DNA of 44,464 nt from Parabacteroides distasonis (GTDB lineage: Bacteria; Bacteroidota; Bacteroidia; Bacteroidales; Tannerellaceae): contig JAFBIU010000028.1 of assembly GCA_021531775.1 (NCBI GenBank), forward strand, positions 1 through 44,464. Direction: 5' to 3'. The translations under genes and the position numbers were made by a program. The notes under the pieces are model-generated. The model was not told the DNA's origin and searched no databases. It saw only the letters and a program-made list of their open reading frames with translations. Position 1 is the stretch's first letter; each line of letters starts with the position of its first letter. Below are positions 41,010 to 44,464 of the stretch, piece after piece.

Positions 41010-41789
41010 ATGTCAACCATTTTGTTTGATCAGATAGTGTTCGGCCCGATCCATAGCCGACGTTTAGGTGTTTCGTTAGGGATGAATCTGCTGCCGATCG
41101 ATGGCAAGATTTGTTCGTTCGATTGTCTCTATTGTGAGTGTGGTCTGAACCGGGAGCGACGGACACAGAGCCACCTGCCCTCGCGTGAGGCGGTGAAGCA
41201 GGCTTTGGAAACGAAATTAGCGGCTATGCAGGCGGAAGGGGTGGCACCGGATGTGATCACCTTTGCTGGCAATGGGGAACCGACCCTGCATCCAGAGTTT
41301 GGCGGAATTATTTCCGATACGATCCAGACACGGGACCGTTTCTTCCCGAAGGCCAAGATTGCCGTACTCTCCAATTCGACCCAGTTGCATCGGGAGGAGG
41401 TGTTTCAGGCATTGAACCGGATTGAGGATAACATCATGAAATTGGATTCGGTGTTGGATAACCGGATTCGCCAGCTCAATGCGCCCAATCAGCCGGGCTT
41501 TACCTTCGAGAAGTTGATGGAGGGGTTGTGTCGTTTCCAGGGAAATGTCATCATCCAGACCATGTTCCTGAAAGGGACAGTGGAGGGTGTTTCGGTCAAC
41601 AACATGACGGAACCGGAGATCACGGGTTGGTTAGCTGCCTTGGAGCGGATCCGTCCCAAACAGGTGATGATTTATACGATTGATCGGGAGACACCGGTCA
41701 AGGAGTTGCAGAAGGCGACACACGAGGAACTGGATGCCATTGCCGAACGGGCACGACAAGCGGGTTGGCAGGTATCTGTTTCCTATTGA
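41010..41789 (+). CDS. Radical SAM protein
   Basis: A 259-residue radical SAM enzyme with the cluster motif CSFDCLYC (Cys35, Cys39, Cys42). FGPIHSRRLGVSLGMNLLP before the cluster and TFAGNGEPTLHPEFGG after it place it in the group with MoaA/NifB-like cores annotated as wyosine- or PLP-independent-type proteins; the specific reaction cannot be told. It stands alone between the barrel pair and the convergent SulP gene, sharing a bidirectional terminator with the latter. Confidence 0.88.
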   Translation: MSTILFDQIVFGPIHSRRLGVSLGMNLLPIDGKICSFDCLYCECGLNRERRTQSHLPSREAVKQALETKLAAMQAEGVAPDVITFAGNGEPTLHPEFGGIISDTIQTRDRFFPKAKIAVLSNSTQLHREEVFQALNRIEDNIMKLDSVLDNRIRQLNAPNQPGFTFEKLMEGLCRFQGNVIIQTMFLKGTVEGVSVNNMTEPEITGWLAALERIRPKQVMIYTIDRETPVKELQKATHEELDAIAERARQAGWQVSVSY

Positions 41790-41815
41790 TTTGACATGTG
41801 ACATTTGACAAAATG

Positions 41816-41851
41816 AAAAGGGGATGTATCCGATTCGATGCATCCCCTTTC
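41816..41851. terminator. Bidirectional terminator between the radical SAM and SulP genes
   Basis: Arms AAAGGGGATG (41817-41826) and CATCCCCTTT (41841-41850) form a 10-bp stem with a 14-nt loop between two convergent genes. The T/A edges suit termination in both directions. Confidence 0.8.
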
Positions 41852-41874
41852 TATATTATATATATGTATGTCGG

Positions 41875-43551
41875 TTACGGAACCAGTTGTTTGGCACGGG
41901 CTACGGCCTCATTGATATTGCTGCAGATATTCTCGGCACCCACCATCGCATCAAAGTTTGATTTGTGCAACAGGTTACGGACACGTTCGTTCACACCCGA
42001 CAGGATGATCTGGATATTCTCGGCTTGTGACAGACGCACCAGACTCTCCAAGTTGTGCAGACCGGTCGAATCCATGAAGGGAACCTTACGCATACGGATG
42101 ATCCGCACTTGGGCCTTCTCACCGATGGTCATCATGATGTCGTCAAACTTGTTGGCTACACCGAAGAAGAACGGACCGTCGATCTCATACACTTCAACAC
42201 CCTTCGGCAGGTTCAGTACCTCCTCGTCGTGGTGAATCTCACCCTCGTCGGACAGGTCGATCTCGTCACGGGCCACCGATACATGCGTGGTCTCAGCCAC
42301 ACGACGCATGAAGAGTACCATGGCTATCAACAGGCCGATCTCAATGGCAATGGTCAAGTCGAAGATGACAGTCAGGAAGAAGGTGACCAGCAAGACCGAC
42401 ACATCGCTCTTTGGATTCTTCATCAGCGAACGGAACGTACGCCAGCCACTCATGTTGTAGGAGACGATCACCAACACACCGGCCAAGCAGGCCATCGGAA
42501 TGTGCTTGGTCAACGGACCGAGGAAAAGCAGGATCAACAACAACACGACTGCATGAATCAATCCGGCGATAGGCGTACGGCCACCGTTGTTGATGTTGGT
42601 CATCGTACGGGCAATGGCACCTGTTACCGGAATACCACCGAAGATCGGTGAAAGGATATTGGCTGCACCCTGTGCGATCAGCTCGGTATTGGAGTTGTGT
42701 CGTTCACCCACCACACCATCCGCTACCGTGGCAGAGAGCAACGACTCGATGGCTCCCAACATGGCAATGGTGAAGGCCGAAGGCAACAGCAGGTTGATCG
42801 TGTTCGTGTTGAATTCAATCAAGGTAGGCTCCGGCAGGGAAGCATTGATCGTAAACCGGTCACCGATGGTCTCGATGGAGGTAATGCCCATGTAGGTACG
42901 CAGGAGATAGACAACGACCGTCATCACGATGATGGCTACCAACGATCCGGGAATCTTTTTGGAGATCTTCGGGGTGAGGGCAATGATCACGATGCTCAAC
43001 AGACCGACCAGGGCAGACCAAGGATTGATGGTGTCGGCAGCCTGGAAATAGGCGATCCATTTGGTGATGAAGTCGGCAGGAACCTTGTCCATCGTCAGAC
43101 CGAACAGGTCTTTCATCTGAGTGGTGAAGATCGTGAGCGCGATACCACTTGTGAAACCCACCACAATGGGGTAGGGGATGAACTTAATGACCGTTCCTAA
43201 TTTCAGGAAACCCATGATGAGTAGGATCACACCCGCTACGGCTGTCGCAATGGCCAATCCTTCGAGACCGAAATTCTGGATGATGCCATAGACAATGACG
43301 ATAAAGGCACCGGTAGGTCCACCGATCTGTACCGAGGTTCCTCCCAACAGGGAGACGATGAAACCACCAATGATGGCAGTGATGAGTCCCTTCTCCGGAC
43401 TCACGCCCGAAGCGATACCGAAGGCAATGGCTAAAGGTAATGCCACAATGCCCACAATGATGCCGGCCATCAAGTCCGACATAAACTTCTCTTTGGAGTA
43501 ATTCTTCAGCGCAGAAACAAGCTTGGGCTGAAATTCGAGTTTGTTCTTCAT
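41875..43551 (-). CDS. SulP-family anion transporter with STAS domain
   Basis: A 558-residue inner-membrane transporter of the SulP (SLC26) family. The membrane part includes DLMAGIIVGIVALPLAIAFG, GGTSVQIGGPTGAFIVIV, and the segment FGGIPVTGAIARTMTNINNG. The C-terminal STAS domain covers about residues 435-550 (VYEIDGPFFFGVANKFDDIM, IIRMRKVPFMDSTGLHNLES). Substrate could be sulfate, bicarbonate or a dicarboxylate. ATG 43551 is chosen (MKNKLEFQPK); the longer frame to 43635 crosses the promoter. Confidence 0.93.
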   Translation of the reverse strand: MKNKLEFQPKLVSALKNYSKEKFMSDLMAGIIVGIVALPLAIAFGIASGVSPEKGLITAIIGGFIVSLLGGTSVQIGGPTGAFIVIVYGIIQNFGLEGLAIATAVAGVILLIMGFLKLGTVIKFIPYPIVVGFTSGIALTIFTTQMKDLFGLTMDKVPADFITKWIAYFQAADTINPWSALVGLLSIVIIALTPKISKKIPGSLVAIIVMTVVVYLLRTYMGITSIETIGDRFTINASLPEPTLIEFNTNTINLLLPSAFTIAMLGAIESLLSATVADGVVGERHNSNTELIAQGAANILSPIFGGIPVTGAIARTMTNINNGGRTPIAGLIHAVVLLLILLFLGPLTKHIPMACLAGVLVIVSYNMSGWRTFRSLMKNPKSDVSVLLVTFFLTVIFDLTIAIEIGLLIAMVLFMRRVAETTHVSVARDEIDLSDEGEIHHDEEVLNLPKGVEVYEIDGPFFFGVANKFDDIMMTIGEKAQVRIIRMRKVPFMDSTGLHNLESLVRLSQAENIQIILSGVNERVRNLLHKSNFDAMVGAENICSNINEAVARAKQLVP

Positions 43552-43577
43552 TTTACCTTTAATTACGATTAAAAATG

Positions 43578-43585
43578 CAAAGATA
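43578..43585 (-). promoter_or_regulatory. -7 promoter box of the SulP gene
   Basis: The minus strand reads TATCTTTG (TAnnTTTG), 26 bp upstream of ATG 43551. Confidence 0.6.
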
Positions 43586-43663
43586 TGTATTTCATAGAAA
43601 TGCTCAATCGGTCTATAAATAGATTTTTGCATCAAAAATGGTGTCAGATCGAAAAGATTGTAT

Positions 43664-43671
43664 TACTTTTG
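43664..43671 (+). promoter_or_regulatory. -7 promoter box of the rubrerythrin gene
   Basis: TACTTTTG fits TAnnTTTG, 59 bp upstream of ATG 43731. Confidence 0.5.
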
Positions 43672-43730
43672 AGCAGTGAAAAGAAGATCAAGGATTCAAT
43701 AATTATTTATTAATCAAAAGTATAAAGGAA

Positions 43731-44309
43731 ATGGAAAAGAGTTTAAAAGGTACACGTACAGAGAAGAACCTGTTGATGTCATTTGCAGGTGAATCACAGG
43801 CAAGAAACCGCTATACATTTTTTGCCAGTGTAGCGAAGAAGGAGGGTTACGAACAGATAGCGGGTGTCTTCATGGAGACAGCTGAACAGGAGAAGGAGCA
43901 CGCAAAGCGTTTCTTCAAGTTCCTCGAAGGGGGCGATCTGGAGATCACAGCTACATATCCCGCTGGTAAGATCGGTACGACAGCTGAGAACTTGGCTGCT
44001 GCTGCAGCTGGCGAAAACGAGGAGTGGTCAATCGCCTATCCGGAATTTGCCAAGGTTGCCGAAGAAGAGGGTTTCATGGCCATTGCAGTGGTCTTCCGTA
44101 TGGTTGCAACCGTCGAGGCTGAACACGAAAAACGGTATCGCAAGCTGTTGCAGAATATCGAAGAGGGTACAGTATTCGAAAAGGATGGTGAAATCTACTG
44201 GCAGTGCCGTAACTGTGGTTATGTACACAAAGGCAAGTCTGCTCCGAAGATGTGTCCGGCCTGTGCGCATCCGCAAGCCTTCTTCGAGCCGAAGAAAGAG
44301 AACTATTAA
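43731..44309 (+). CDS. rbr: Rubrerythrin
   Basis: A 192-residue rubrerythrin, a peroxide-scavenging enzyme of anaerobes. The ferritin-like diiron domain shows the EExxH-type ligands in [34 protein letters not shown] and [16 protein letters not shown]. The C-terminal rubredoxin-like [Fe(SCys)4] site is [20 protein letters not shown]. Length and domain order are typical. It is monocistronic: its own promoter and a strong terminator enclose it. Confidence 0.97.
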   Translation: MEKSLKGTRTEKNLLMSFAGESQARNRYTFFASVAKKEGYEQIAGVFMETAEQEKEHAKRFFKFLEGGDLEITATYPAGKIGTTAENLAAAAAGENEEWSIAYPEFAKVAEEEGFMAIAVVFRMVATVEAEHEKRYRKLLQNIEEGTVFEKDGEIYWQCRNCGYVHKGKSAPKMCPACAHPQAFFEPKKENY

Positions 44310-44334
44310 TTATATGAATAGAGAAAGCCGGATG

Positions 44335-44372
44335 AAGCCTATGGAGGTTCGCCTTCATAGGCTTTTATTTTT
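44335..44372 (+). terminator. Rho-independent terminator of rubrerythrin
   Basis: Arms AAGCCTATG (44335-44343) and CATAGGCTT (44356-44364) form a 9-bp stem followed by a T-rich run. Confidence 0.9.
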
Positions 44373-44424
44373 CAGCGTATTACGGAGTGGACTAAAAATT
44401 TTTTGAAAAAAAGTGGGTAAAATG

Positions 44425-44456
44425 TTTGGCAGATATGTTTTATAGCACTACCTTTG
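44425..44456 (+). promoter_or_regulatory. Strong promoter at the window end
   Basis: A -33 TTTG (44425-44428) and a -7 TACCTTTG (44449-44456) are separated by 20 bp, matching the Bacteroidota consensus at both boxes and spacing. The transcript would begin at the very end of the window; its gene lies outside. Confidence 0.75.
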
Positions 44457-44464
44457 CACCCGCA

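Overview
This is a chromosomal window from a member of the Bacteroidota, almost certainly order Bacteroidales. The evidence is: many promoters with the Bacteroidota -7 box TAnnTTTG, a SusC/SusD pair, YbeY and DUF4294 proteins of Bacteroidota type, and almost no Shine-Dalgarno sequences. The genus cannot be fixed by eye; a Parabacteroides, Tannerella or Barnesiella relative would fit. No rRNA, tRNA or CRISPR array was seen.

Layout. (1) 0-4.75 kb holds housekeeping genes: a truncated secreted protein, ybeY and an M16 protease on the minus strand, then a SIS-domain isomerase, a PfkB kinase and a tyrosine-phosphatase lipoprotein on the plus strand. (2) 4.75-5.73 kb is non-coding and packed with degenerate GTAACC/GGTTAC repeats, a tandem 31-nt repeat and a Z-DNA-like tract. 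(3) 5.73-11.55 kb is a minus-strand SusC-SusD-glycerophosphodiesterase operon, probably for import and breakdown of a phosphodiester-containing nutrient. (4) 11.67-21.46 kb is a more AT-rich accessory island. Near-identical direct copies of a roughly 37-bp repeat lie at both ends, with two more copies inside. Its left third is a graveyard: an internally deleted ATPase, an antitoxin with a doubly broken YoeB toxin, the tail of an AlbA_2 regulator and a second ATPase scar. Its right two thirds form one tightly packed operon: zinc-ribbon RhuM, a BcgI-like nuclease-methylase, its specificity subunit, a TPR-DUF2971 protein and an AlbA_2/ATPase/winged-helix protein. (5) 21.5-28.2 kb has a DEAD-box helicase, two secreted peptidases (C69 and C1B), and a divergent GH43 lipoprotein and esterase. 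(6) 28.2-36.3 kb holds transport and metabolism genes: a SpmA/SpmB-like protein, a hydroxyacid dehydrogenase, a LOG-family protein, AGCS and NSS transporters, a ComEA-like protein, an ABC ATPase and nadA. (7) 36.34-36.84 kb is an AT-rich gap with DnaA-box-like sites. Most nearby genes point away from it and G/C strand bias appears to change across it, so it is a candidate replication origin. (8) 36.8-44.4 kb holds an RNA methyltransferase, a DUF4294 protein, two outer-membrane proteins (one with helix-hairpin-helix motifs), a radical SAM protein, a SulP transporter and rubrerythrin. The window ends in a strong promoter for a gene outside it.

The two points most worth following are the repeat-bounded defence-type island with its five-gene operon, and the candidate oriC at 36.4-36.8 kb. 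All functions are read from sequence motifs without database searches.
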